64,000 nt of DNA from an uncultured Oscillospiraceae bacterium. Its GTDB lineage: Bacteria; Bacillota; Clostridia; Oscillospirales; Oscillospiraceae. Positions 27,901-36,001 of this stretch are shown piece after piece. The translations under genes and the position numbers were made by a program. Location: the NCBI GenBank assembly GCA_910583885.1, contig CAJUAC010000008.1:8881-72880 (forward strand), in the 5' to 3' direction. The notes under the pieces are model-generated. The model searched no databases. It had not been told where the DNA came from and was given only the letters and a program-made list of their open reading frames with translations. Every line of letters starts with the position of its first letter. Position 1 is the first letter of the stretch.

Positions 27901-27929
27901 TTGACATTCCACCGGATGGATGGTTTATA
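27901..27929 (+). promoter_or_regulatory. Likely promoter of the efflux operon
   Basis: Perfect TTGACA at 27901-27906 and a TTTATA/TATATT -10 at 27924-27931 (17-19 base spacing); about 155 bases of leader before the first gene. Confidence 0.6.
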
Positions 27930-28087
27930 TTGCCCTCATCAGGTCGGGAAATATCCACATGCCTGGCGCATATCCTTATTGGACAGCCCGTTGCGCCGGG
28001 CCGCGGTTCCAGCCAGTTAAGGCTGTGTTGAGATTTGCCCGCTAAGATATGCTTGTCTAAAACAAACAGGACTGGGAGGTATCGTTC

Positions 28088-30160
28088 ATGCTGCAATTCA
28101 GGAAAAAAAATGACGGCGCCGGGGCAGCTGTGAAAAAGCCGCTGAAAGCACGGCTGGCTGGGAAAGGGAAGCTGATCGCCGGGGTGTGCCTGGCGGTGGT
28201 AGTTGCCGCCTTTTTCCTATTCCGCAAGGACGCGCGGGCCGGTTCGGCAGTGCTGGACCTCTCCGGCACCACTGTGCTCCAATATATGGACATGGAGGAC
28301 AGCATCTCTGCCACCGGAACCGTGGAGAGCGCCCAGAGCATGATGGTCTATTCCACCATGGCCTACACAGTCCAGGACGTGCTGGTGGAGGTAGGCGACT
28401 ACGTGGAGGAGGGCCAGCTCCTGGCCCAGCTGGATGGGCAGAATATCCTGGACTCTATTGAGAGCCAGGAGGCCAGCCTCAGCGCCTCCAGCGGCACCAG
28501 TGCCGCCTCCATCGCCGCAGCCAAGGACAACTACGAGCAGTATAAGGCGGCGCTGGAGGGTGGGCTCAACAGCAGCATCCTCAGCGCGGAGAGCGCCGTT
28601 ACCAACGCCTATAACAGCTATACCTCCGCAGTCAATACATACGAGCGCTACAAGGAGGGGCTGGATGCCGGGGAGAATACCACCCTTCTCAACCAGGAGG
28701 CGTCCCTGCGCAGCGCCCGCACCGCCCTGGAGAGCGCCCAGGAGACCTACAACAACACCCAGGAGGATCTTTACGACGCAGAGGGCGACATCCGCGATGC
28801 CCAGGATGACTTGGCGGATGCAGAGGACGGCCTGGCGGACCTGGAGGACGATTTGGCGGATGCAGAGGACCGTCTGGACCGCTGCCAGTGGGAGCTTGAC
28901 CGGATGGGCAGCGGGGACTACACTGCCCGCATCACCCAGCTGAAAAACACCATCACCACCCTGACTGCCCAGCTGGAGGGGGAGGCGGATCCCGCCGTGC
29001 TGGCCCAGCTCCAGCAGCAGATCGCCGCTGCCCAGTCGGAGCTGGAGCAGCTCTCCAACGCCGCCAGCCGCCAGGCGGCCCTGGCCCAGGAGGCCACGCA
29101 GCTGAGCACCGCCGTGGCCCAGCTGGAGGGGAAGGTCGCCAGCGCGGAGGCTGCCGTCTCTGCGGCGGAGGCCAAGGTAGACCAGGCCATCGCCGCCCGG
29201 GATACCTACCAGCGGCAGCTGGCCACCACAGAGCGGACCATCGAGAATGCCACGGAGACCTACGCCGCCGCCATCGTCCAGTACAATGCCGCCGTCACCA
29301 GCGTGGACAACGCCCTGGCCGACTACGCTACCGCTGTGGAGACGGCCTACAGCGCCTATCAGACTGCCCAGGCCAACCTGCAAGCGGCCAATGTCTCCGC
29401 CCAGAACCAGCTGGAGTCCTACCGCAACAACCTCAACAGCGCCTACGCCAGCGCCAACAAGGCCGTCAGCGAGACGAGCCTGCGCCAGCTGCGGGCGGAC
29501 CTGGACAGCACGGAGATCACCGCGCCCACTGCCGGGACGGTAACAGCCGTATACGCAGAGGTGGGCTCCTCCGGCTCCGGCCTCCTGTTCGTGATCGAAG
29601 ATGTGAACGATTTGGTGGTGGCGACCAGCGTGAAGGAGTACGACGTGGGTTCTGTGCAGGAGGGGATGAAGGCCATTGTCAGCGCCGATGCGGTAAAGGG
29701 GAAAGAGATCGAGGGGGTCGTCACCAGCATTGCCCCCACGGCCAACAAAACCAAGCAGGGCCTTACCGACACCAGCGGCGACGCAGTTTTTGCCGCTGAG
29801 GTGAAGATCACCACCCAGGACTCCGGCCTGAAGATCGGCATGGAGGCCCAGCTGGACTACATCATCGCCCAGCAGGAACGGGTACTGGCTGTGCCCTACT
29901 ATGCAGTCTACCAGAACGTCAGTGGACAGGACTGTATCATCGGGGTGCTGGAGCAGGAGGATGGGACCTACCTGCTCACGGAGATCCCCGTCACCACCGG
30001 CATGGACGACGACTTGGACATTGTTGTTTCCGGGGAGGGTGTGTCGGAGGGCCTGCGGGTCGTCACGGAGGCGGACGAGTACCGCCATCTGCTGGGCCAG
30101 TCCCTGCCTTCCGGGAAAAAACCGACCGGCATGGACGTCATGATGGCAGGTGGCATGTGA
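28088..30160 (+). CDS. HlyD/MacA-type efflux adaptor with a very long coiled coil
   Basis: 690-residue membrane-anchored adaptor of an MacAB-like ABC exporter. One transmembrane helix near residues 27-46, then half of the lipoyl domain (VQDVLVEVGDYVEEGQLLAQLDGQ), an unusually long alpha-helical hairpin (about residues 125-465), the second lipoyl half (STEITAPTAGTVTAVYAEVGSSGSG) and the beta-barrel/membrane-proximal domain. The hairpin contains heptad-like repeats of the form DLADAEDGLADLEDDLADAEDRL in pieces, rich in Ala, Asp and Gln. GGGAGGT precedes the ATG. The hairpin is longer than in usual MacA (about 370 residues total). Confidence 0.88.
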   Translation: MLQFRKKNDGAGAAVKKPLKARLAGKGKLIAGVCLAVVVAAFFLFRKDARAGSAVLDLSGTTVLQYMDMEDSISATGTVESAQSMMVYSTMAYTVQDVLVEVGDYVEEGQLLAQLDGQNILDSIESQEASLSASSGTSAASIAAAKDNYEQYKAALEGGLNSSILSAESAVTNAYNSYTSAVNTYERYKEGLDAGENTTLLNQEASLRSARTALESAQETYNNTQEDLYDAEGDIRDAQDDLADAEDGLADLEDDLADAEDRLDRCQWELDRMGSGDYTARITQLKNTITTLTAQLEGEADPAVLAQLQQQIAAAQSELEQLSNAASRQAALAQEATQLSTAVAQLEGKVASAEAAVSAAEAKVDQAIAARDTYQRQLATTERTIENATETYAAAIVQYNAAVTSVDNALADYATAVETAYSAYQTAQANLQAANVSAQNQLESYRNNLNSAYASANKAVSETSLRQLRADLDSTEITAPTAGTVTAVYAEVGSSGSGLLFVIEDVNDLVVATSVKEYDVGSVQEGMKAIVSADAVKGKEIEGVVTSIAPTANKTKQGLTDTSGDAVFAAEVKITTQDSGLKIGMEAQLDYIIAQQERVLAVPYYAVYQNVSGQDCIIGVLEQEDGTYLLTEIPVTTGMDDDLDIVVSGEGVSEGLRVVTEADEYRHLLGQSLPSGKKPTGMDVMMAGGM

Positions 30161-30864
30161 TGGGGGAGACACGCAGCCTCATCGAGATGCGGGGGATTAT
30201 CAAGCGCTTCTACGTGGGCCAGCCCCACGAGCTGGAGATCCTCCACGGCATTGACCTGGATGTCCGGGAGGGGGAATTTGTCGCCATTGTCGGCGCATCA
30301 GGCTCCGGCAAGTCCACGCTGATGAATGTCATCGGCGTATTGGACCGGCCCACCCTGGGCAGTTACCTCCTGGATGGGACAGTAGTGGAGAACGCGGCAG
30401 ACGCAGAGCTCTCCTCCATCCGCAACCGGAAAATCGGCTTTGTGTTCCAGAATTTCAACCTGATCTCCCGTACCAGCGCCCTGAAAAATGTGGAGCTGCC
30501 CATGATGTACGCCGGGGTCCCCCAGCGCCAGCGGACAGAGCGGGCCAAGGAGCTGCTGGAGATGGTGGGCATGGCAGACCGGATGGCCCACCAGCCCAGT
30601 GAGCTCTCCGGCGGCCAGAAGCAGCGGGTAGCCATTGCCCGGGCCATGGCCAATGACCCGGCCATCATCCTGGCCGACGAGCCTACCGGCGCGCTGGACA
30701 GCAAGACTGGCCGCCTGGTCATGGACCTGTTCCACCAGCTCAACCAGGAGCAGGGGAAAACCATCGTCTTCATCACCCATAACCGGGAGCTGGCGGAGGA
30801 GACAGGACGGATGCTGACCATGCGGGATGGCCTGCTCTACCATGAGGACGAAGGGGGTGATTGA
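30160..30864 (+). CDS. MacB-type ABC transporter ATP-binding protein
   Basis: 234-residue ATPase with Walker A GASGSGKST, Q-loop FVFQNFNLISRTSALKNVELPMMYAG, signature LSGGQKQRVAIARA, Walker B AIILADEPTGALDS and H-loop FITHN. The LolD/MacB group marker is the leader of the Q-loop. The ATG at 30160 overlaps the adaptor stop by one base and has AGGTGG six bases upstream; a GTG at 30157 is the alternative. Pairs with the permease three bases downstream. Confidence 0.93.
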   Translation: MGETRSLIEMRGIIKRFYVGQPHELEILHGIDLDVREGEFVAIVGASGSGKSTLMNVIGVLDRPTLGSYLLDGTVVENAADAELSSIRNRKIGFVFQNFNLISRTSALKNVELPMMYAGVPQRQRTERAKELLEMVGMADRMAHQPSELSGGQKQRVAIARAMANDPAIILADEPTGALDSKTGRLVMDLFHQLNQEQGKTIVFITHNRELAEETGRMLTMRDGLLYHEDEGGD

Positions 30865-30867
30865 CCA

Positions 30868-32139
30868 GTGGGTTTTTTAGAGAGTATGCGCCTTTCCTTT
30901 GAGGGCCTGCGCTCCAATAAAATGCGCTCCCTGCTGACCATGCTGGGTATCATCATCGGGATTGCCGCCGTTATCGGCATCCTCACTGTAGGCGATGGCC
31001 TGTCCAGCTCCATCACCGGGACCATGAGCGGCATGGGGGCCTCCACCATCTCCATCTCCCTGCGGGAGAAGGAGTCGGACATCCCCATGGCTGGGATGAT
31101 GGGCGTGATGAGTACGCCTGATGACGGGGATCTGATCTCGGAGGAGATGATCCTGGAGATGCAGAAGCGGTACGCGGACGACATTTCCGCCATCAGCCTC
31201 TCGGAGAGTGCCGGCAGCGGCCGGGCCAAGGATGGGCGGCTCTATGCCAATGTAAGCATCACCGGCGTTAACAACGGCTACTTTACCGCCGAGGATATGG
31301 ATCTGCTGGCCGGGCGCTTCCTGGAGGACCGGGATGACGAGGGGGGCCGGATGGTCTGTGTGGCCAGCGACAAGCTGGTGGGCAACATGTTCGGCGGCGA
31401 CCTCCAGGCGGCCCTGGGGAGCGAGATCTCTGTGGAGGCTGGCGCAGACCGGCTGCGTCTGCGGATTGTAGGGGTCTACAAGTATGAGGCGTCAGCTTTC
31501 TTCATCTACACCGGTTCGGACCGGGATCTCTCCACCGCCCTCTACATCCCCCTTTCCGTTGCCAAACGGCTGAGCGGCAGCGGGGATGGCTTTTCCAACA
31601 TCACCGTACTGGCCCGCGCGGACGCGGACAGCGCGTCCGTGGCAGCCCGGCTGGAGGACTTCCTGGGCCGCTACTACCGGCGCAACGATGACTACACCAT
31701 CTCCGCCACCAGTATGGAGAGCATCATTGCCTCGGTCAACGACATGATGGGCACCCTCTCCATCGCCATTGCCGTTATCGCGGCCATCTCCCTGCTGGTA
31801 GGCGGCATCGGCGTGATGAACATCATGCTGGTCTCTGTGACTGAGCGTACCCGGGAGATCGGTACACGCAAGGCCCTGGGCGCCACCAACGCCAACATCC
31901 AGATGCAGTTCGTGGTAGAGAGCGCCATGATCTGCCTGGTGGGCGGCATGATTGGGATCATCCTGGGCGCGGCGTTTGGGTATCTTGGCAGCACGCTGCT
32001 GGGGGTGCCTACCCTGCCCGATCTGGGCAGCGTTGCGCTGGCGGTTGGGTTTTCCCTGGCTGTAGGGATCTTCTTCGGGTACTACCCGGCCAGCAAGGCG
32101 GCAAAAATGGATCCCATTGAGGCGCTGCGGTACGAATAA
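30868..32139 (+). CDS. MacB-type FtsX-domain permease
   Basis: 423 residues: N-terminal helix (MRSLLTMLGIIIGIAAVIGILTVG), a large extracytoplasmic MacB-like domain (about residues 50-285) and three C-terminal helices with VGGIGVMNIMLVSVTERTREIGTRKALGA, the FtsX signature, ending YPASKAAKMDPIEALRYE. With adaptor and ATPase it forms an MacAB-like exporter for peptides or amphipathic compounds; the cargo is unknown. The start is the GTG at 30868, three bases after the ATPase stop. Terminator at 32158. Confidence 0.92.
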   Translation: MGFLESMRLSFEGLRSNKMRSLLTMLGIIIGIAAVIGILTVGDGLSSSITGTMSGMGASTISISLREKESDIPMAGMMGVMSTPDDGDLISEEMILEMQKRYADDISAISLSESAGSGRAKDGRLYANVSITGVNNGYFTAEDMDLLAGRFLEDRDDEGGRMVCVASDKLVGNMFGGDLQAALGSEISVEAGADRLRLRIVGVYKYEASAFFIYTGSDRDLSTALYIPLSVAKRLSGSGDGFSNITVLARADADSASVAARLEDFLGRYYRRNDDYTISATSMESIIASVNDMMGTLSIAIAVIAAISLLVGGIGVMNIMLVSVTERTREIGTRKALGATNANIQMQFVVESAMICLVGGMIGIILGAAFGYLGSTLLGVPTLPDLGSVALAVGFSLAVGIFFGYYPASKAAKMDPIEALRYE

Positions 32140-32157
32140 AATGTCCAGCAGGAATGG

Positions 32158-32202
32158 AAAAGCTGCCAGGAGAACCCACAGGGCTCTTCTGGCAGCTTTT
32201 TT
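32158..32202 (+). terminator. Intrinsic terminator of the efflux operon
   Basis: Arms AAAAGCTGCCAG and CTGGCAGCTTTT with partly paired inner region, followed by TT. Functions in both directions because of the flanking A and T runs. Confidence 0.85.
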
Positions 32203-32237
32203 AGAGCCTGTATTCACAGGCGGGGAATGCTGGTTCT
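32203..32237. repeat. Palindromic intergenic repeat, imperfect copy
   Basis: Left half AGAGCCTGTATTCACAGG, right half GGGGAATGCTGGTTCT; same core as the perfect copy at 26735. It starts right at the terminator end and runs to the stop of the DUF624 gene, again between converging genes. Confidence 0.75.
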
Positions 32238-32863
32238 TATTCTTCCTCCTGGCCAGCCAGCTCCGGGGCGTATTTTTGAAAGGCCCGTTCAAAGAAGAGG
32301 GAGGCCAGCAGCATTGCCACAGCCGGCATGAACAGGGCAGGCCACCAGTTGGCGATGCAGAAGGACGCCGTCTCCACCGTCAACAGCACGACCACCACTG
32401 TGGAGGGCAGATGCCGCACCGCCAGCTGGAGGGCTGTGACAAACAGCCCCTTTACGCCGAAGGTGAACCGCCCCAGCAGAGGGAACAGCCAGCAGAGAAC
32501 CCCTGCCGGCAGGAAAAGGGCGAAGTGGTAGATAGCAAACAGGAGATCTGCCGTGCCCGTCCCGATGGAGGCGCGCATCACCGTGTACCCGCCCGCCAGC
32601 ACCGCCCCAGCCGCGCAGCACAGGAGCGTGGCCAGCCCCCCTACCTTGAGGTTCCCTGCAAAGGAGCGGAGGTATCCCCCGAACGCGCCGGGTTCCCGGC
32701 CGCGGACGTACTTGACCACCGTATAATAGAGGGCGGCGGTGGCGGGCCCGATGGTGATAAGGGGCAGGCACAGCAGCAGCCACAGGATGGACAGGCCCAC
32801 CACGTCCACCATCGTGCTCAGCCAGGCCCACACCCCTTTCTCCGGGTTAAAAAATCCATTCAC
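32237..32863 (-). CDS. YesL-like DUF624 membrane protein
   Basis: 208 residues with about five hydrophobic helices. The N-terminus has NPEKGVWAWLSTMVDVVGLSILWLLLCLPLITIGPATAALYYTVVKYVRG, the characteristic YesL/DUF624 opening. Members usually sit beside carbohydrate transport or regulator genes; the function is unsettled. Here it follows an RpiR regulator with 12 bases between, so both may form one unit. Confidence 0.8.
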   Translation of the reverse strand: MNGFFNPEKGVWAWLSTMVDVVGLSILWLLLCLPLITIGPATAALYYTVVKYVRGREPGAFGGYLRSFAGNLKVGGLATLLCCAAGAVLAGGYTVMRASIGTGTADLLFAIYHFALFLPAGVLCWLFPLLGRFTFGVKGLFVTALQLAVRHLPSTVVVVLLTVETASFCIANWWPALFMPAVAMLLASLFFERAFQKYAPELAGQEEE

Positions 32864-32875
32864 AGCAGCACATCC

Positions 32876-33736
32876 TCACATCGTCCGCTGGGCCAGCGTC
32901 TTGCCTACAGCCCGGCGGCAGTGCTCCGCCCCCTCCGGATCCCGGCGGACAAATTCACTGAGCAGGACATCCACTACATACAGCTGGGCAATCAGGGCGG
33001 CGGTGGATCCGAACTGCATGGGCTGCTCATTGGGGCCGCACAGCAGCACTGTGTCGGCGTAGGCGCTGGCAGGGGAATTGAGGAACCGTGTGACCAAAAT
33101 CAGCTTTGCCCCCCGGCTTCGGATGGTCTCCGCTGCTGCCATTACCTCGTGGGTCGCGCCGGAGTAGGAGAAATAGAGTACAACGTCCTCCGGCGTGAGG
33201 GTGGAGAGGATCACCGCCTGCAAGTGGAAGTCCTGGATGGTCTTGAACTTGGCAGAGGTGGTGGAAAACTGGGCCCAGGCCGCCAGGGACACGATGGAGT
33301 GGTTTCCCTGGCCTAAGCAGACCACCTGCCGGGCCCCCAGCAGCAGCTCCACCGCCTGGTCAACAGCAGGCTCTGAGAGCATATGGTAGGCCTTGTTCAG
33401 GGTATCCTGGGCGGTACGCAGGACCTTGCCCATTACTGTGCCTGGTGTGTCGTCCGGGAGGATCTCCCCCGCGACAGCCGCCGCCTCCGGATCCGGCCCG
33501 GTCATCAGCGACGCCCGGGCCAGCTCCAGCTTGAAGTCGTTGAAGCCCGCCAGCTTCAGCTTGCGGCAGAACACCGATATGGTGGACACCGCCACCTCGC
33601 ACACGGCGCTCAGGTCCGTGATGCTGATGTACTGGGTCTCCTTCTGGTGCTCAAGCACATAATCGACAATCTTCCGCTCGGATCTGGTAAAATTCTCATA
33701 CTCCAGCAGCATGAGTGCTACGACATTCTTTCCCAC
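32876..33736 (-). CDS. MurR/RpiR-family transcriptional regulator
   Basis: 286 residues. N-terminal RpiR helix-turn-helix (FTRSERKIVDYVLEHQ ... SITDLSAVCEVAVSTISVFCRKLKLAGFNDFKLEL) and a C-terminal SIS sugar-phosphate-binding domain from about residue 120 (VVCLGQGNHSIVSLAAWAQF, YFSYSGATHEVMAAAETIRSRGAKLILVTRF). Should sense a sugar phosphate; targets may include the adjacent DUF624 gene. It lies 51 bases downstream of guaB on the same strand. Confidence 0.9.
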   Translation of the reverse strand: MGKNVVALMLLEYENFTRSERKIVDYVLEHQKETQYISITDLSAVCEVAVSTISVFCRKLKLAGFNDFKLELARASLMTGPDPEAAAVAGEILPDDTPGTVMGKVLRTAQDTLNKAYHMLSEPAVDQAVELLLGARQVVCLGQGNHSIVSLAAWAQFSTTSAKFKTIQDFHLQAVILSTLTPEDVVLYFSYSGATHEVMAAAETIRSRGAKLILVTRFLNSPASAYADTVLLCGPNEQPMQFGSTAALIAQLYVVDVLLSEFVRRDPEGAEHCRRAVGKTLAQRTM

Positions 33737-33787
33737 AGAGCTCCTCCCCCCGATATGCTGTCACGGCAGTCCCCGCAGCAGCGGTGA

Positions 33788-35302
33788 TTACCCGTTCTGC
33801 GCCGCGCCGCCGTGGGGCTTGAGCACCACATCGTGGTAGCCGCCCTCCACAATGGATGTGGCGGACACCAGTGTCAGGCGGGCGTTCTCCTGGAGCGAGG
33901 GGATGGAGGTAACGCCGCAGTTGCACATGGTGGATTTCACCTTATATAGGCTCTTGGCCACATTGTCCTTGAGGGGCCCGGCGTAGGTGACATAGGAGTC
34001 CACGCCCTCCTCGAAGGCCAGGCCGCTCCCGCCGCCCAAATCGTAGCGCTGCCAGTTCCTGGCCCGGTTGGAGCCCTCCCCCCAGTACTCCTTCATGTAC
34101 TGGCCGCCTACCAGGACCTTGTTGGTAGGGCTCTCGTCAAAGCGGGCAAAATAGCGGCCCAGCATGATGAAGTCCGCCCCCATGGCCAGGGCCAGGGTCA
34201 TGTGGTAGTCGTGGACAATGCCGCCGTCGGAGCAGATGGGGACATAGATGCCGGTCTCCCGGAAGTATTCGTCCCGGGCGGCGGCCACCTCAATGAGGGC
34301 AGTGGCCTGCCCCCGGCCGATGCCCTTGGTCTCCCGGGTGATGCAGATGGAGCCGCCGCCAATGCCCACCTTCACAAAGTCCGCACCGGCCTTGGCCAGA
34401 AACAGGAACCCGTCCCGGTCCACCACATTGCCCGCACCAACCTTGACGCGCTCACCGTAGCGCTCCCGGATAAAGGAGAGGGTCTTCTCCTGCCAGCAGG
34501 AGTACCCCTCGGAGGAGTCGATACACAGCACATCCGCCCCCGCCTCAATGAGGGCTGGAACGCGCTGCTCATAGTCCTTGGTGTTGATGCCTGCGCCCAC
34601 CATATAGCGCTTGTGGCTGTCGAGCATTTCGCCGGGGTTCTCCTTGTGCTGCTCGTAGTCCTTGCGGAAGACAAAATAGAGCAGGCGGCCATCGGCACTG
34701 ACAATGGGCAGGGAGTTGAGCTTGTGATCCCAGATAATGTCGTTAGCCTCCTTCAGGGAGGTGCCCTCTGGGGCGGTAATCAGGCGGCTGAACGGGGTCA
34801 TGAAGTCCTCCACACGGGTGGCGGGATCCATACGGCTGACACGGTAGTCCCGGCTGGTGACGATGCCCAGCAGCCGCCCCTCGTTCGAGCCGTCCTCGGT
34901 GATGGCTACAGTGGAATGGCCGTTGCGTGCCTTCAGCTCCAGTACATCCCGGAGGGTGGCCTGGGGGGAGAGGTTGGAGTCGCTGGTGACAAAGCCGGCC
35001 TTGTGCCCCTTGACCCGCGCTACCATGGCAGCCTCGCTCTCAATGGACTGAGAGCCGTAAATGAAGGACAGCCCGCCCTCCTTGGCCAGGGCGACAGCCA
35101 GGGTGTCATTGGACACAGACTGCATGATGGCGGACACCAGGGGGATACTCAGGGCGATGGGGCAGTCCTCCTGGCCCTTGCGGTACTTGACCAGAGGGGT
35201 GCGCAGGGAGACGTTGGCGGGGACACAGTCAGGGGAGGTGTAGCCCGGGACCAGCAGGTACTCACTGAAGGTATGGGAAGGTTCGGTATAGTAGAAAGCC
35301 AT
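33788..35302 (-). CDS. guaB: IMP dehydrogenase
   Basis: NAD-dependent conversion of IMP to XMP, the first step to GMP. 504 residues. N-terminal barrel part (IPLVSAIMQSVSNDTLAVALAKEGGLSFIYG), two CBS repeats (about 115-225), the catalytic loop GIGGGSICITRETKGIGRGQ with the nucleophilic Cys, SDGGIVHDYHMTLALAMGADFIMLGRYFA and the flap near EYWGEGSNRARNW. The loop differs from the usual GSICTTR form and belongs to the variant seen in Bacteroidetes and many Clostridia. The ATG at 35302 follows GGAGAG; twelve extra upstream codons to 35338 look spurious. Confidence 0.95.
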   Translation of the reverse strand: MAFYYTEPSHTFSEYLLVPGYTSPDCVPANVSLRTPLVKYRKGQEDCPIALSIPLVSAIMQSVSNDTLAVALAKEGGLSFIYGSQSIESEAAMVARVKGHKAGFVTSDSNLSPQATLRDVLELKARNGHSTVAITEDGSNEGRLLGIVTSRDYRVSRMDPATRVEDFMTPFSRLITAPEGTSLKEANDIIWDHKLNSLPIVSADGRLLYFVFRKDYEQHKENPGEMLDSHKRYMVGAGINTKDYEQRVPALIEAGADVLCIDSSEGYSCWQEKTLSFIRERYGERVKVGAGNVVDRDGFLFLAKAGADFVKVGIGGGSICITRETKGIGRGQATALIEVAAARDEYFRETGIYVPICSDGGIVHDYHMTLALAMGADFIMLGRYFARFDESPTNKVLVGGQYMKEYWGEGSNRARNWQRYDLGGGSGLAFEEGVDSYVTYAGPLKDNVAKSLYKVKSTMCNCGVTSIPSLQENARLTLVSATSIVEGGYHDVVLKPHGGAAQNG

Positions 35303-35351
35303 GGCAGGATACTCTCCTTTATCTAATGTGACGGGCATTTTTTTGATTAGT

Positions 35352-35369
35352 CATCATGGTATCATGATG
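35352..35369. promoter_or_regulatory. Palindrome upstream of guaB (possible operator)
   Basis: CATCATG-GTAT-CATGATG, perfect seven-base arms, about 50 bases upstream of the guaB start in the divergent gap with darA. Suitable size for a dimeric repressor; no matching regulator was identified. Confidence 0.4.
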
Positions 35370-35476
35370 CGCGTAGTTTGTAAAGGTAAAAGTCAGAAAA
35401 AAAGGGGATTCCCCGCCCTTTCCTGCCCTCCGCCTCCTGTCCAGCAGAAAATATCGCAGCTTCTGGCAGATTTTTC

Positions 35477-35504
35477 TTGCAAATGGGGCGGTATGCGGTA
35501 TAAT
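35477..35504 (+). promoter_or_regulatory. Promoter of the c-di-AMP receptor gene
   Basis: TTGCAA, 16-base spacer, TATAAT at 35499-35504, 47 bases before the ATG. Confidence 0.65.
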
Positions 35505-35551
35505 ATAGGTAGAGATCCTAGGGATCCATCCTGAAAGAAGAGGTGAGTTGC

Positions 35552-35908
35552 ATGGACAAGGAGAAAAGCAAGAAAAAACTGCTACTGGCGGTCATCCAGG
35601 GCGACGACTATCCCGATACCGTGGACGACTTGAACCGCAGAGGGTTCTTTGCTACGGTTCTCAGCTCCACCGGTGGCTTTTTGAAAAAGCGGAGCATGAC
35701 ACTGATGATTGGTGTGGAAGAGCATCAGACCCAGGCCGTGCTGGACATTCTCAAAAACTGTGCCGGCCGGCGGCAGCAGATGACGTATTCTAACCTGTCC
35801 ATGTCGCCGGGAGGCCCGAACCCCTCTATCCCCATGATGCCGGTACAGATGAGCGTAGGCGGCGTGGTGGTCTTTATTATGGATCTGGAGGACATACAGA
35901 AGTACTAA
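35552..35908 (+). CDS. darA: Cyclic-di-AMP receptor DarA/PstA (YaaQ family)
   Basis: 118-residue PII-like protein that binds c-di-AMP as a trimer. The family pattern is clear: LLLAVIQGDDYPDTVDDLNRRGFFATVLSSTGGFLKKRSMTLMIGVE, then AVLDILKNCAGRRQQ and a C-terminal VGGVVVFIMDLED strand. The ATG at 35552 is preceded by GAAGAGGTGA; a GTG three codons earlier is less likely. Its role in the cell is not settled in any species. Single-gene unit with promoter and terminator of its own. Confidence 0.93.
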   Translation: MDKEKSKKKLLLAVIQGDDYPDTVDDLNRRGFFATVLSSTGGFLKKRSMTLMIGVEEHQTQAVLDILKNCAGRRQQMTYSNLSMSPGGPNPSIPMMPVQMSVGGVVVFIMDLEDIQKY

Positions 35909-35927
35909 GCGCCTGCCGCTATATGGA

Positions 35928-35960
35928 AATGCCCGCCGCCCTGTTGGGACGGCGGGCATT
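35928..35960. terminator. Bidirectional terminator hairpin
   Basis: Perfect 11-base arms AATGCCCGCCG and CGGCGGGCATT with an 11-base loop, between darA and the converging transporter operon. Confidence 0.75.
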
Positions 35961-36001
35961 CTGCATGTCAAAAAGCTGCCGGCTGTTTCGAGAGGGCGCC
36001 T

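Larger units (their letters stand above)
27701..28087. other. Divergent gap between ylbJ-like gene and efflux operon
   Basis: Contains a perfect hairpin GGGGGACAGGT/ACCTGTCCCCC at 27720-27744 near the ylbJ start, a TATAAT at 27797-27802 without a clear -35, the degenerate palindromic repeat at 27827-27855 and the efflux promoter at 27901. A 60-codon minus-strand frame at 27730-27912 shows no family and poor start context. Confidence 0.6.

Noticed and set aside
27730..27912. 60-codon minus-strand ORF upstream of the ylbJ-like gene
   Set aside because: No recognisable family, its end lies in a hairpin and it overlaps the efflux leader; coding is not supported.
33788..35302. guaB as GMP reductase
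   Set aside because: Two CBS repeats and the flap region are present, and the length fits IMP dehydrogenase.
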